A stretch of 64,000 nt of DNA from Cupriavidus necator A5-1. Lineage in GTDB: Bacteria; Pseudomonadota; Gammaproteobacteria; Burkholderiales; Burkholderiaceae. The stretch's first letter is position 1; every line of letters starts with the position of its first letter. Made by a program: the position numbers and the translations under genes. The stretch covers positions 3,410,001-3,474,000 of the forward strand of contig NZ_JQLI01000008.1 in NCBI RefSeq assembly GCF_000744095.1, read 5' to 3'. Of the stretch, positions 21,771 to 31,775 are shown one piece after another. Below the pieces are notes generated by a model. The model did not search any database. It had not been told where the DNA came from and saw only the letters and a program-made list of their open reading frames with translations.

Positions 21771-22046
21771 TCAATCCCCGAACGGATTGGGCGCGCGGTT
21801 CTCCAGCGCTTCGTTCAGGTCGAACTCGTCGCGCACCTTGTCCACCACAGCCCGGATGCTGGCCTCATAGCCAGTAGCGTTGCCGAAGCCGGTCATATTC
21901 CAGTTGCGGCCACGGGCATCCCGGGGATGCGGCAGCGGGGCCGGTACCCGAACCTTGGCCCCGTCCTCACCGATTTCATAGATTTCCTGGATGCGCCGGC
22001 TCACCTCATCCTGCAGGGCACGCCGGCCGCGCTCGCGCTTGGCCAT
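21771..22046 (-). CDS. Small basic hypothetical protein
   Basis: 91 aa, MAKRERGRRALQDEVSRRI at the start. GAGGAG stands about 7 nt before the ATG at 22046. The middle has PLPHPRDARGRNWNM; the C-terminal half looks helical. No signal peptide and no domain recognised. It lies 53 nt upstream of no other gene on its strand and converges with yfiN. Confidence 0.7.
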   Translation of the reverse strand: MAKRERGRRALQDEVSRRIQEIYEIGEDGAKVRVPAPLPHPRDARGRNWNMTGFGNATGYEASIRAVVDKVRDEFDLNEALENRAPNPFGD

Positions 22047-22099
22047 GACCGACTCCTCGATGGATCCGGGGCCATCCTAGCACGGGGGTACGGGTGGGC

Positions 22100-22948
22100 T
22101 CAAAGGACTGCCTTGGCCGCCTGGTAGGCAGCGTAGAGGCGTGCAAAGACCGGGCCCGGCACCCCTTTGCCAATGGTGCGGCCGTCGATCGTCACGACCG
22201 GCAACAGCTCCTTGCTGGCCGAGGACAGCAGCACTTCATCGGCGGCAAACACCTCCTCCTTCGCAGTCCGGCGCGCTTCCAGCGGAATCTCCAGCGCCGC
22301 GCAGATCTCTTCCATGAAGCCGTAGCGGATGCCTTCCAGGATCAGATTGTCCTTGGGCGGCGCCAGCACGCGGCCGTCGCGCACCACCCAGACGTTGGAC
22401 GACGACGCCTCGGTCAGCCAGCCATCCCGGAACTGGATCGCCTCGGTCACACCATGCTCCGCCGCATGCTGCGCGGCCAGCACGTTGCCCAGCAGCGAGG
22501 TCGACTTGATCTGGCAGTTCAGCCAGCGCCGGTCCTCCATCGTCACGCACGCCACGCCGTGCTCGCGCATCTGCGCCGACGGCAATGCCATGGGGTTGGT
22601 CATGATCAGCACCGTCGGCACCACTTCCTTCGGGAAGGCATGAGCACGCCTGGCCACGCCGCGCGTCACCTGGATGTAGACCATCTGGTCTGACATGCCG
22701 TTGGCCTCCACCACCTCGCCGATCAGTTCCATCCACTGACCTGCACTGTGCGGATCGGGAATCCCAATGGCCTCCAGGCTGCGATGCAGCCGCGCCAGGT
22801 GCTGTGCGCCGCGGAACGGCTTGCCGCCGTAGTACGGGATGACTTCGTAGATACCGTCGCCGAAGATGAAGCCGCGGTCGAGGACAGGGATGCGGGCTTC
22901 GGAAAGCGGGGTCAGGGTGCCGTTGAGGTGGACGACGGGGTCGGTCAT
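22100..22948 (-). CDS. dat: D-amino-acid transaminase (PLP fold type IV)
   Basis: 282 aa aminotransferase class IV. Visible motifs are RGFIFGDGIYEVIPYY, the PLP-lysine segment NCQIKSTSLLGNVLA and the cofactor-phosphate region EASSSNVWVV. Length and the RGFxFGDGIYEV start match D-alanine/D-amino-acid transaminases better than the longer branched-chain enzymes. It interconverts D-amino acids and 2-oxo acids in the cytoplasm. A related aminodeoxychorismate lyase is less likely because no folate genes are nearby. Confidence 0.87.
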   Translation of the reverse strand: MTDPVVHLNGTLTPLSEARIPVLDRGFIFGDGIYEVIPYYGGKPFRGAQHLARLHRSLEAIGIPDPHSAGQWMELIGEVVEANGMSDQMVYIQVTRGVARRAHAFPKEVVPTVLIMTNPMALPSAQMREHGVACVTMEDRRWLNCQIKSTSLLGNVLAAQHAAEHGVTEAIQFRDGWLTEASSSNVWVVRDGRVLAPPKDNLILEGIRYGFMEEICAALEIPLEARRTAKEEVFAADEVLLSSASKELLPVVTIDGRTIGKGVPGPVFARLYAAYQAAKAVL

Positions 22949-23130
22949 GGTGGGAGTGAACGGAAGAAATGGGGGGAATGAAGTGATTGTTCCACACCAC
23001 TCCCCGGGGGCTTATGCAAGATTCGCATGACGGGGCGGCGGTCCACGGCGCGCGAATCCATGGGGCACACAAACCCGTAAAGCAAACAAAAACCCGCAGG
23101 GCTTGCGCCGTGCGGGTCTTGTCTGAAATC

Positions 23131-23221
23131 TGGCGGAGAGAGGGGGATTCGAACCCCCGATGGGCTATTAACCCATACACGCTTTCCAGGCGTGCGACTT
23201 AAACCACTCATCCATCTCTCC
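23131..23221 (-). tRNA. tRNA-Ser (anticodon GGA)
   Basis: 91 nt including the encoded CCA. The acceptor stem is GGAGAGA/TCTCTCC and the anticodon loop is CTGGAAA. It has a long class II variable arm and a T-arm with GGTTCGAATCC. It reads UCC/UCU serine codons. Confidence 0.97.
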
Positions 23222-23233
23222 GGGAAGTCCGCG

Positions 23234-23239
23234 ATTATA
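23234..23239 (-). promoter_or_regulatory. -10 element of tRNA-Ser promoter
   Basis: On the minus strand the sequence reads TGCTATAATCGCG, an extended -10 (TGnTATAAT), 12 nt before the mature 5' end. No good -35 lies 17 nt upstream, which fits extended -10 usage. Confidence 0.7.
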
Positions 23240-23310
23240 GCAGAGTCGTCGCACGAATCCAGTGCTTCGTCGCGGAATCTCGCCTTACCCTGCCCTACCC
23301 CTTGCCTGCC

Positions 23311-25362
23311 CTACCCCTTGCGCAGGTAGGTCACCAGCCGGTCGATCACCGGCGCATTGCGCGGCGACATCAGGCTGACGATGATGGCCACGGCAAACCC
23401 CGCGGGCACGCCAAAGGCGCCGGAGGCGATCGGGTCCACGCCGAACCAGCGGTTGCCGAAAATGCCGGTCATCTTCGTGAAGAACGGATAGTTGACAAAG
23501 ATGTAGTACACCGCCACGGCCAGCCCGGCAGCCATGCCGGCCACGGCGCCGGCGGCGGTGGTGCGGCGCCAGAAGATGCCGAGCACCAGCACCGGGAAAA
23601 AGCTGGATGCGGCCAGCGAGAAGGCCGCGCCCACCAGGAACAGGATATTGCCCGGCCGCAGCGAGGTGACGTAAGAGGCAAACAGCGCCACGCCCAGCAG
23701 CACGATCTTGGCGGTCGTCACCCGCCGCTGATGGCTCGCCTGCCTGTCGACCATGTGATAGAAGACGTCATGCGACAGCGCATTGGCGATCGTCAGCAGC
23801 AGCCCGTCGGCGGTGGACAGCGCCGCCGCCAGCGCCCCGGCCGCGATCAGACCGGAGATCACGTACGGCAGCCCGGCGATTTCCGGGGCGGCGAGCACGA
23901 TCATGTCGGGCTGCAGCAGGATTTCGGCCCACTGCACGATGCCATCGCCGTTGACGTCGCGGATGCCGAATACCGGCGGGTCGACCTTGCGCCATTGCAC
24001 CACCCACTGCGGCAGCTCGGCATACGAGGTGCCGACCAGGTGCGTGAAGAACTCGTACTTGACCAGCGCCGCCAGCGTGGGCGCGGACACGTAGAGCAAG
24101 GCGATGCAGAACACCGCCCAGGCTACGGAGTTGCGCGTTTCCTTGACCGAGGGCGTGGTGTAGAGCCGCGTCAGGATATGCGGCAGGCTGGCGGTGCCGA
24201 CCATCAGGCAGAACACCAGCAGCACGAAATTGAGCCGCTTCGTCTTGCGCTCCTGCTCCGACTCCGCGGGATAAGGCTCGGTGGACGACAGCGAATGGCG
24301 GCTGCGCGCCAGCGCATCTTCGCGCTGCTGGTTCCACTGCTGCTGCGCGGAACCCGCATCGCGTGGGAACTCCAGCCGCTCCCGCTCCTGTGCCTTGATC
24401 TCCCGCAGCGGGGCGTTGCGCGCGCGCAGGTCCTGCAGGCGCGCGTCGAGAGCGTCGCGCTCCTGCGTGAAGGAATCCGGCAGCCGGGCGATGCGTTCCT
24501 GCAGCAGGATCGCCTGCTGCTTGTAGTACTCGCGCACGGCCTGCTCGGCGGGCTCGCGTTCGAGTTGCTGCTCGCGCGCGTCGAGCTGCGCCAGCAGCGT
24601 GCCGTAGCTCAGCTGAGGCAGCGGTTCCTGGTGGTGCTTCCACGCGATCATCGACACCGTGACCAGGAAGGCGGCGATCATCATGATGTACTGCGCCACC
24701 TGGGTCCACGTGACCGCGCGCATGCCACCGAGGAACGAGCAGACCAGGATGCCGGCCAGCCCGAAGAAGATGCCGACGGCAAACTCCACGCCGATAAAGC
24801 GCGTCACCACCAGGCCCACGCCCTGGATCTGCGCCACCAGGTAGACGAACGAACACAGCGAGGCCGCCAGCACGGCGATGGCGCGCACCGGCAGGTTGCC
24901 GCCGGGCTTGCCGTTGCCGTAGCGCGCGGCAAGGAAATCGGGGATGGTATAGCCGCCGTACTTGCGCAGGTATGGCGCCAGCAGGAAGGCCACCAGGCAG
25001 TAACCGCCGGTCCAGCCCATCACGTAGGCCAGGCCTTCATAGCCGGAGGAGAACAGGATGCCGGCCAGGCCGATAAAAGACGCGGCGCTCATCCAGTCAG
25101 CCGCGATTGCCATGCCGTTGAACATGGCCGGCACGCGCCGCGACGCGACGTAGTACTCGTTCAGGTCCGAGGTGCGGCAGATCAGCCCGATGCATGCATA
25201 GATCGCGATTGTGACAAACAGGAAGACATAGCCGAGCCACAGCGCATCGGCATTGGAGCGCTCCAGCAGCCCCATCATGGCGACGAAGCCGAACAACCCT
25301 AGCGTGAACAGGCCGTAGTACAGCAGCAGCCGACGGCGAAAGCGCGACTGGGCATCGGGCAT
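23311..25362 (-). CDS. Sodium:solute symporter, VC_2705 subfamily, with coiled-coil insert and EF-hand loop
   Basis: 683 aa SSS-family transporter with about 12-13 membrane helices. NGMAIAADWMSAASFIGLAG is the family's sodium-site segment. Between helices, residues about 255-355 form a long charged helical insert (DAREQQLERE, ERDALDARLQDLRAR) typical of the VC_2705 branch. Residues 469-480 read DVNGDGIVQWAE, a canonical EF-hand loop. It ends 98 nt upstream of nothing on its strand but lies directly downstream of acs, suggesting uptake of acetate or another small carboxylate. The substrate is inferred. Confidence 0.85.
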   Translation of the reverse strand: MPDAQSRFRRRLLLYYGLFTLGLFGFVAMMGLLERSNADALWLGYVFLFVTIAIYACIGLICRTSDLNEYYVASRRVPAMFNGMAIAADWMSAASFIGLAGILFSSGYEGLAYVMGWTGGYCLVAFLLAPYLRKYGGYTIPDFLAARYGNGKPGGNLPVRAIAVLAASLCSFVYLVAQIQGVGLVVTRFIGVEFAVGIFFGLAGILVCSFLGGMRAVTWTQVAQYIMMIAAFLVTVSMIAWKHHQEPLPQLSYGTLLAQLDAREQQLEREPAEQAVREYYKQQAILLQERIARLPDSFTQERDALDARLQDLRARNAPLREIKAQERERLEFPRDAGSAQQQWNQQREDALARSRHSLSSTEPYPAESEQERKTKRLNFVLLVFCLMVGTASLPHILTRLYTTPSVKETRNSVAWAVFCIALLYVSAPTLAALVKYEFFTHLVGTSYAELPQWVVQWRKVDPPVFGIRDVNGDGIVQWAEILLQPDMIVLAAPEIAGLPYVISGLIAAGALAAALSTADGLLLTIANALSHDVFYHMVDRQASHQRRVTTAKIVLLGVALFASYVTSLRPGNILFLVGAAFSLAASSFFPVLVLGIFWRRTTAAGAVAGMAAGLAVAVYYIFVNYPFFTKMTGIFGNRWFGVDPIASGAFGVPAGFAVAIIVSLMSPRNAPVIDRLVTYLRKG

Positions 25363-25460
25363 GGGGCGGCGGTCCGTGGTCGGTGGGGCGCTATCGTAAC
25401 AAACCCGCCGGCGCGCGGAAACGCGGCGGCGGGTTCGGCGGCAGATGCACGGCTACGGGA

Positions 25461-27443
<1,983 letters not shown>

Positions 27444-27748
27444 GGATGTCTCCTGATTTTGGAATGGCTTTAGCTGCCACGTTACGCCCGACGCCTTACT
27501 GAAACCTGACGGTCGGCGGCTGCGCGCCCGCGGTACGGTCAGGGCCGGCTCCCGGCGCGTATGCTGCAACGCAGCGGGAACAGTCCAGCCATCGGGGGCG
27601 AAAGTGCGGCCTTCTCCATTAGGCTAGCACAGCTATAATGCCGCGAGCCCTATACCTGAACGCGGCGGCGACCCTTGCCGCGCTCCCCCGGCCACCAGCC
27701 CGCCGTGCCACGCGCCGGCCCGCCCGCCGGACGACCGAGGCAGTACCT
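27444..27748. promoter_or_regulatory. Divergent acs / EamA intergenic region
   Basis: 305 bp without a convincing gene. Toward the EamA gene a perfect TATAAT stands at 27634-27639, with a weak TTCTCC 16 nt upstream, giving a leader of about 100 nt. I see no clear -24/-12 or CRP-like site for acs. Confidence 0.55.
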
Positions 27749-28720
27749 GTGTCCGCCACCCCTCCCGTCCAGACCCCCGCTTACACCCCCGCCTACGCCC
27801 TCTTCCTGATCGCCTCGATGGCGCTGGTCGGCAGCAATGTCGGACTGGGCAAATCGATCATCGCGCATGTGCCGGTGCTGCTGTTCGCGCTGCTGCGCTT
27901 TGTCGTCGCCATCGTCTGCCTGGCGCCGTGGTACCGGCCGGCGCGCATGCGCCGGGTCTCCCGCGGCGAATGGCTGAACCTGTTCCTGCAGGCGTTCTTC
28001 GGCACCTTCCTGTTTACGCTTCTGATGCTCAACGGCGTGCGGCTGACCAGCGCCATGGCCGCTGGCGTGATCACCAGCACCATCCCCGCCACAGTGGCGA
28101 TCCTGTCCTGGCTACTGCTGCGCGAGCGGCTGTCGCGGCGCACGGTGGCGTCCGTGCTGCTGGCGGTGGCCGGTATCGCGGTGCTCAATATCGCCCGCGG
28201 CGACTCGCATGGCGCCGGCAGCGGCAGCCAGGCGTGGCTGGGCAACCTGATGATCCTGGGCGCGGTGGTGTGCGAATCGATCTACGTGATCCTGTCGCGC
28301 CGGCTCACGCAGACGCTGGCCGCGATCGAGATTTGCGCCTATACGCACCTGATCGGCGGGCTGCTGATGCTGCCGCTGGGACTGGTGCCGCTGCTGACCT
28401 TCGATGCGTCGACGGTGCCCACGCAGACCTGGCTGATGCTGCTTTGGTACGCGCTGTCCGCCAGCGTGTTCTCGTTCTGGTTTTGGATGAAGGGCATCCG
28501 GCATGTGCCGGGGCAAGTGGCGGGCGTGTTCACCTCGGTGCTGCCGGTGGCAGCGGCCACCTACGGCATCGTTTTTTTGGGCGAGAAGCCGGGCTGGCCG
28601 CACGGCGTGGCGCTGGCGTGCGTGCTGGCCGGGATCGTACTGGCGAGCTGGCCGGGCCGGATCACTCGCAGCGCCCTGCGCGGCAAGCCGGCCAGCGCGG
28701 ATCCCGGCGCGGCGGGCTGA
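27749..28720 (+). CDS. EamA/DMT-family transporter
   Basis: 323 aa with ten predicted helices in two EamA repeats (about 15-145 and 160-300). Family segments include FALLRFVVAIVCLAPWY, VIFLGEKP-like VFLGEKPGW and VCESIYVILSRRLT. I chose the GTG at 27749, preceded by GAGG 8 nt upstream. An in-frame ATG at 27638 would add 37 Arg/Pro-rich residues and lies almost on the predicted transcription start. The substrate is unknown; family members export amino acids or other metabolites. Confidence 0.83.
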   Translation: MSATPPVQTPAYTPAYALFLIASMALVGSNVGLGKSIIAHVPVLLFALLRFVVAIVCLAPWYRPARMRRVSRGEWLNLFLQAFFGTFLFTLLMLNGVRLTSAMAAGVITSTIPATVAILSWLLLRERLSRRTVASVLLAVAGIAVLNIARGDSHGAGSGSQAWLGNLMILGAVVCESIYVILSRRLTQTLAAIEICAYTHLIGGLLMLPLGLVPLLTFDASTVPTQTWLMLLWYALSASVFSFWFWMKGIRHVPGQVAGVFTSVLPVAAATYGIVFLGEKPGWPHGVALACVLAGIVLASWPGRITRSALRGKPASADPGAAG

Positions 28721-28787
28721 GCCACGCCGGCGGGGCAAGTGAGCAGCCCCTTGTAAACTGCTTATAGGTGTGCAATTATTATCACCC

Positions 28788-29429
28788 ATGAGCATACTTG
28801 CTAAAGTTACGATGAAGGAGGCGTGCGCGATGCTGGGCATCCACCCTGGCACGCTTCGCCGATGGGAGCTCGACGGGAAGATCTCCGCCGATCGGACTCC
28901 GGGTGGTCATCGTCGCTATAATTTGACCGCTCTAATGGAGTTGGCCGGCAAGAAGGTCGAGGAAGCAGAGCGCGGGCGTACTACGCTCGCCTATGCGCGC
29001 GTTTCCAGCCACGACCAGAAGGCCGATCTGGAGCGTCAGTGCCAGGTGCTGGAGTCGTTCTGCGCTGCGAAGGGATGGCCCTTCGAACTCATCCGGGAAC
29101 TCGGCTCCGGCATGAACTATGAGATGAAGGGCCTCAAGCAACTGCTCAAACGTATCTGTGCCGGAGGCGTTGATCGGCTTGTCATCACACACAAGGACCG
29201 GCTCTTGCGATTTGGTGCAGAGCTCGTTTTTGCTCTGTGCGAGCAATTCGGAACGGAAGTCGTCATCATCAATGCCAAAGGCGATTCGACGTATGAGGAG
29301 GATCTTGCCTGCGACGTGCTTGAGATCATTAGCGTCTTTTCGGCGCGCCTCTATGGCAGCCGTTCCCACGAGAATCGTCACGCCATGAAAGCCCTGAAAG
29401 AGGCTGCAGATGCCATTCAAGAGGGCTGA
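28788..29429 (+). CDS. tnpA: IS607-family serine recombinase (TnpA)
   Basis: 213 aa. A MerR-like helix-turn-helix occupies about 8-53 (EACAMLGIHPGTLRRWELDG and the IS607-typical RTPGGHRRY). The resolvase catalytic domain begins TLAYARVSSHDQKADLERQ, with Ser73 as the probable nucleophile. Further resolvase residues occur in DRLVITHKDRLLRFG. It catalyses integration and excision of the element through a covalent 5'-phosphoserine link. Confidence 0.93.
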   Translation: MSILAKVTMKEACAMLGIHPGTLRRWELDGKISADRTPGGHRRYNLTALMELAGKKVEEAERGRTTLAYARVSSHDQKADLERQCQVLESFCAAKGWPFELIRELGSGMNYEMKGLKQLLKRICAGGVDRLVITHKDRLLRFGAELVFALCEQFGTEVVIINAKGDSTYEEDLACDVLEIISVFSARLYGSRSHENRHAMKALKEAADAIQEG

Positions 29430-30951
29430 TCCCACCACTATCCAGTTCGCGAGGAAGGTCCGTCTGGTGGTGGACGCTGATGCTGCGGGCAAGCTCGACG
29501 GGCAATCCAAAATCTGCAACTGGCTATGGAATCGACTCAAGGACGAAGTCGAGACGCGCATGGCGGAGTTGTCCATCCTCGGCGGCTATGGCTATCTTGA
29601 TGAGGCGCGAACCAAGAAGCTCCTGTCGGAGGTCTATTCCGAGATCGGGCTTCGCAACCTCGTGCCGCCGCTCAAGGAGCGTCATCCGTTCTTGCGCTGC
29701 GTGTTTTCTTCACCGCTGAAGAATGTCGCGCTGCGCATGGCCAAGGCCATTGCCTCGCATCGAAAGTCGAAGAATGGACAGCGCTGCGGCCCAGACGTGG
29801 GCTGGGTCAAGTACAAGGCATGGGCCAAGCACTGGTTGAGCCTGGAATACGACGAGCCAGGCAAAGGCTGGAATGTTTCCCAGTTCGGTTGGCTCAACCT
29901 ATCGTTCGGCGCGAACGCGCAAGGACAGCGGCTGTCGCTGCGCCTGAAGATGGAGAAGACACCCAAGGAGATCGCGAGCGCTCGCACTTGCCGGATCGTC
30001 CGCGAGGGCCGCGACCGCTATTTCGCTGTGTTCACGTTCAAGGGGCAGAAGAAGGCCAGGCAACGCGGCACGCGCGTGGTCTACATCGATCCGAACCTGA
30101 AGAACTTTGGCTACGCTCTGGATACTGAGGGGCGCGCCTTCGAATTGTCCAATCTTGAGAAGTTGAAGGAGTCGGAGCGCATTCTCGATCGGCTAACGAG
30201 TCTGCGTGACCGGTGCATAGCAAAGTCGCTGTGGGTAGATACCGTCCACGGCGATGGCACGGTGTCGACGCATTGGCGTCCCAGTCGCCGCTGGAAGGGT
30301 TTGGACGACGCTGTGGAGCGAATGCAAACCAAAGTGCGAGAACAGAAAAAGCACTTCATGTATTCGCTGGCGAACCAGCTCTGCAGGCACTACGACGTGA
30401 TTGGGATCGGCAACTACGTGCCGGAGAACACCAACCACGGCAAGGGCCGCAAATACAACCGCGCGGTAAGAAACAGAACGATGCACGGTGCATTCAAGGA
30501 CATTCTCTCGTGGGTCGCGACGCGCTCCAGAAAGCATGCGCTGGTGCTGGATGAAACCGGCACCACGCGAACATGCCATGCGTGTGGTCACGTTGTCGAG
30601 GGCGGGATAGCGCCCGCAATTCGGGAGTGGGATTGCCCGGGCTGCGGCACCTGCCACCTGCGCGACGAGAATGCCTGTCAAAACGGTCTGCGGCGGCTGC
30701 TGACGCAAGTCGGCGAGGCTGTGGACTGCTCCCATCTGCCCTGCTCGGGCCCCGTTCAGATTATCGGGCGGTGTGATTGGCGATTCCATCCGCAAGGATG
30801 GACGGGAGTCCCGAGAGGGGGCGCCAATGTGAATTCAATGCGCCTGCCGGAGTACCGGCAGCGAATGCGCGCGTTACCGCGCGCTCGGGTTGGTGACCGC
30901 GCGTCCAAATCTGCAAAGACGTCGCCATCAGCGATGCGTAGGCTTGCTTAG
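29410..30951 (+). CDS. tnpB: TnpB, RNA-guided nuclease homologue with atypical RuvC-II
   Basis: 513 aa. RuvC-I is VVYIDPNLKNFGYALD, with Asp227. RuvC-III is HLRDENACQNG, with Asp419. A zinc finger sits between them (CHAC at 389-392, CPGC at 409-412). At RuvC-II, where TnpB proteins carry Glu in a hydrophobic-Glu-Asn/Asp-Leu motif, this protein reads IGIGNY (331-336), with Gly334 at the expected Glu. Nearby acidic candidates are Glu339 and Asp381/Glu382. The last ~75 residues after RuvC-III are low in recognisable structure and overlap predicted RNA hairpins. It may be an RNA-guided nuclease with a rearranged active site, or a dead one. Confidence 0.88.
   Translation: MPFKRADPTTIQFARKVRLVVDADAAGKLDGQSKICNWLWNRLKDEVETRMAELSILGGYGYLDEARTKKLLSEVYSEIGLRNLVPPLKERHPFLRCVFSSPLKNVALRMAKAIASHRKSKNGQRCGPDVGWVKYKAWAKHWLSLEYDEPGKGWNVSQFGWLNLSFGANAQGQRLSLRLKMEKTPKEIASARTCRIVREGRDRYFAVFTFKGQKKARQRGTRVVYIDPNLKNFGYALDTEGRAFELSNLEKLKESERILDRLTSLRDRCIAKSLWVDTVHGDGTVSTHWRPSRRWKGLDDAVERMQTKVREQKKHFMYSLANQLCRHYDVIGIGNYVPENTNHGKGRKYNRAVRNRTMHGAFKDILSWVATRSRKHALVLDETGTTRTCHACGHVVEGGIAPAIREWDCPGCGTCHLRDENACQNGLRRLLTQVGEAVDCSHLPCSGPVQIIGRCDWRFHPQGWTGVPRGGANVNSMRLPEYRQRMRALPRARVGDRASKSAKTSPSAMRRLA
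30844..30884 (+). ncRNA. Putative omega-RNA scaffold hairpins at tnpB 3' end
   Basis: Two perfect hairpins stand in series: CTGCCGG-AGTA-CCGGCAG (30844-30861) and GCGCGCG-TTAC-CGCGCGC (30867-30884). They lie inside the tnpB frame after the RuvC-III codon, where omega-RNA scaffolds overlap tnpB genes. The full RNA should run to the element's right end and continue into flanking DNA as guide. The call rests on position and structure only. Confidence 0.45.
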
Positions 30952-30969
30952 ATTTGGATGAGCGGCAAC

Positions 30970-30984
30970 GTTACGGTCGGTAAC
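30970..30984. promoter_or_regulatory. Palindrome GTTAC-N5-GTAAC upstream of UPF0114 gene
   Basis: GTTACggtcgGTAAC lies 23 nt upstream of an extended -10 (TGGTACAAT; hexamer 31008-31013) that reads toward the gene at 31051. The position fits an activator or repressor site. The same 15-bp pattern recurs at 41322-41336. Confidence 0.5.
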
Positions 30985-31050
30985 ACAGTCGTGCCATCGG
31001 CGCTTGGTACAATCCCCGCCGACTTTCAACTCGCCGACACCGCACCGCCC

Positions 31051-31605
31051 ATGGCATCCAATCCCATCACCAAGCCGCAGTCGACGCTGCGGCCGATCCC
31101 GAGCATCATCTTCGCGTCGCGCTGGCTGCAGCTGCCGCTTTACCTCGGCCTGATCGTGGCCCAGGGCGTCTATGTCTACCACTTCCTGATCGAAGTCTGG
31201 CACCTGCTGGCGCATGTGACCGAGTTCGACGAGAACAAGATCATGCTGGTGGTGCTGGGCCTGATCGACGTGGTGATGATCTCCAACCTGCTGATCATGG
31301 TGATCGTGGGCGGCTACGAGACCTTCGTGTCGCGCCTGGGCATCGACAACCACCCGGACGAGCCGGAGTGGCTGGACCACGTCAACGCCGGCGTGCTCAA
31401 GGTCAAGCTGTCGATGGCGCTGATCGGGATTTCGTCGATCCACCTGCTGAAGACCTTTATCGATGCGGAGCAGCGCACCACCCACACCATCATGTGGCAG
31501 GTGGCGATCCACGTTGCCTTCCTCGCCTCTGCACTGGCAATGGCCTGGGTTGACCGGATGGTGTCGCACCCCGCCGGCACCCATGCGAAGTCAGGAACAC
31601 ATTGA
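31051..31605 (+). CDS. UPF0114 / TIGR00645 (YqhA-like) membrane protein
   Basis: 184 aa with about four membrane helices and the conserved family run LIMVIVGGYETFVSRLGI. SKxHLLKTFID-like residues occur in SSIHLLKTFIDAEQ. The ATG at 31051 is chosen because an upstream extension to 30958 would cross the promoter and lacks family character. Function in the family is unknown. A strong terminator follows 30 nt after the stop. Confidence 0.88.
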   Translation: MASNPITKPQSTLRPIPSIIFASRWLQLPLYLGLIVAQGVYVYHFLIEVWHLLAHVTEFDENKIMLVVLGLIDVVMISNLLIMVIVGGYETFVSRLGIDNHPDEPEWLDHVNAGVLKVKLSMALIGISSIHLLKTFIDAEQRTTHTIMWQVAIHVAFLASALAMAWVDRMVSHPAGTHAKSGTH

Positions 31606-31634
31606 GACGACGGTGAGCGTTGGCTTCACACAGG

Positions 31635-31664
31635 ACCGCGGCCATGTGCCGCGGTTTTTGTTTT
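31635..31664 (+). terminator. Rho-independent terminator after UPF0114 gene
   Basis: ACCGCGGC-CATGT-GCCGCGGT is a perfect 8-bp stem followed by TTTTGTTTT. Confidence 0.9.
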
Positions 31665-31775
31665 GAGGCGCTAGCGCCACATCCATGCATGTAGACCGAT
31701 GTATGCACCCGGGCAGAAGGCCGCGGCTCAGTGTATGATTTCGCGCTGTGTTTCACCGCTGCCCACCCCCACAAA

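Larger units (their letters stand above)
28788..30951 (+). mobile_element. IS607-family element (tnpA serine recombinase + tnpB)
   Basis: The two genes overlap by 20 nt and match the IS607 organisation. The elements have no terminal inverted repeats, and I could not fix the ends. The span given covers only the coding part; the true element may begin in 28721-28787 and end in 30952-31040. Codon use is visibly less GC-biased than in the neighbours, consistent with recent arrival between the EamA gene and the UPF0114 gene. Confidence 0.88.

Noticed and set aside
28721..31050. Terminal inverted repeats or target duplication for the IS607-type element
   Set aside because: None could be found, as expected for serine-recombinase elements, so I left the ends undefined.
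31667..31678. Perfect palindrome GGCGCTAGCGCC just after the UPF0114 terminator
   Set aside because: Short, GC-rich and close to a terminator; such 12-mers are frequent here and no promoter element depends on it.
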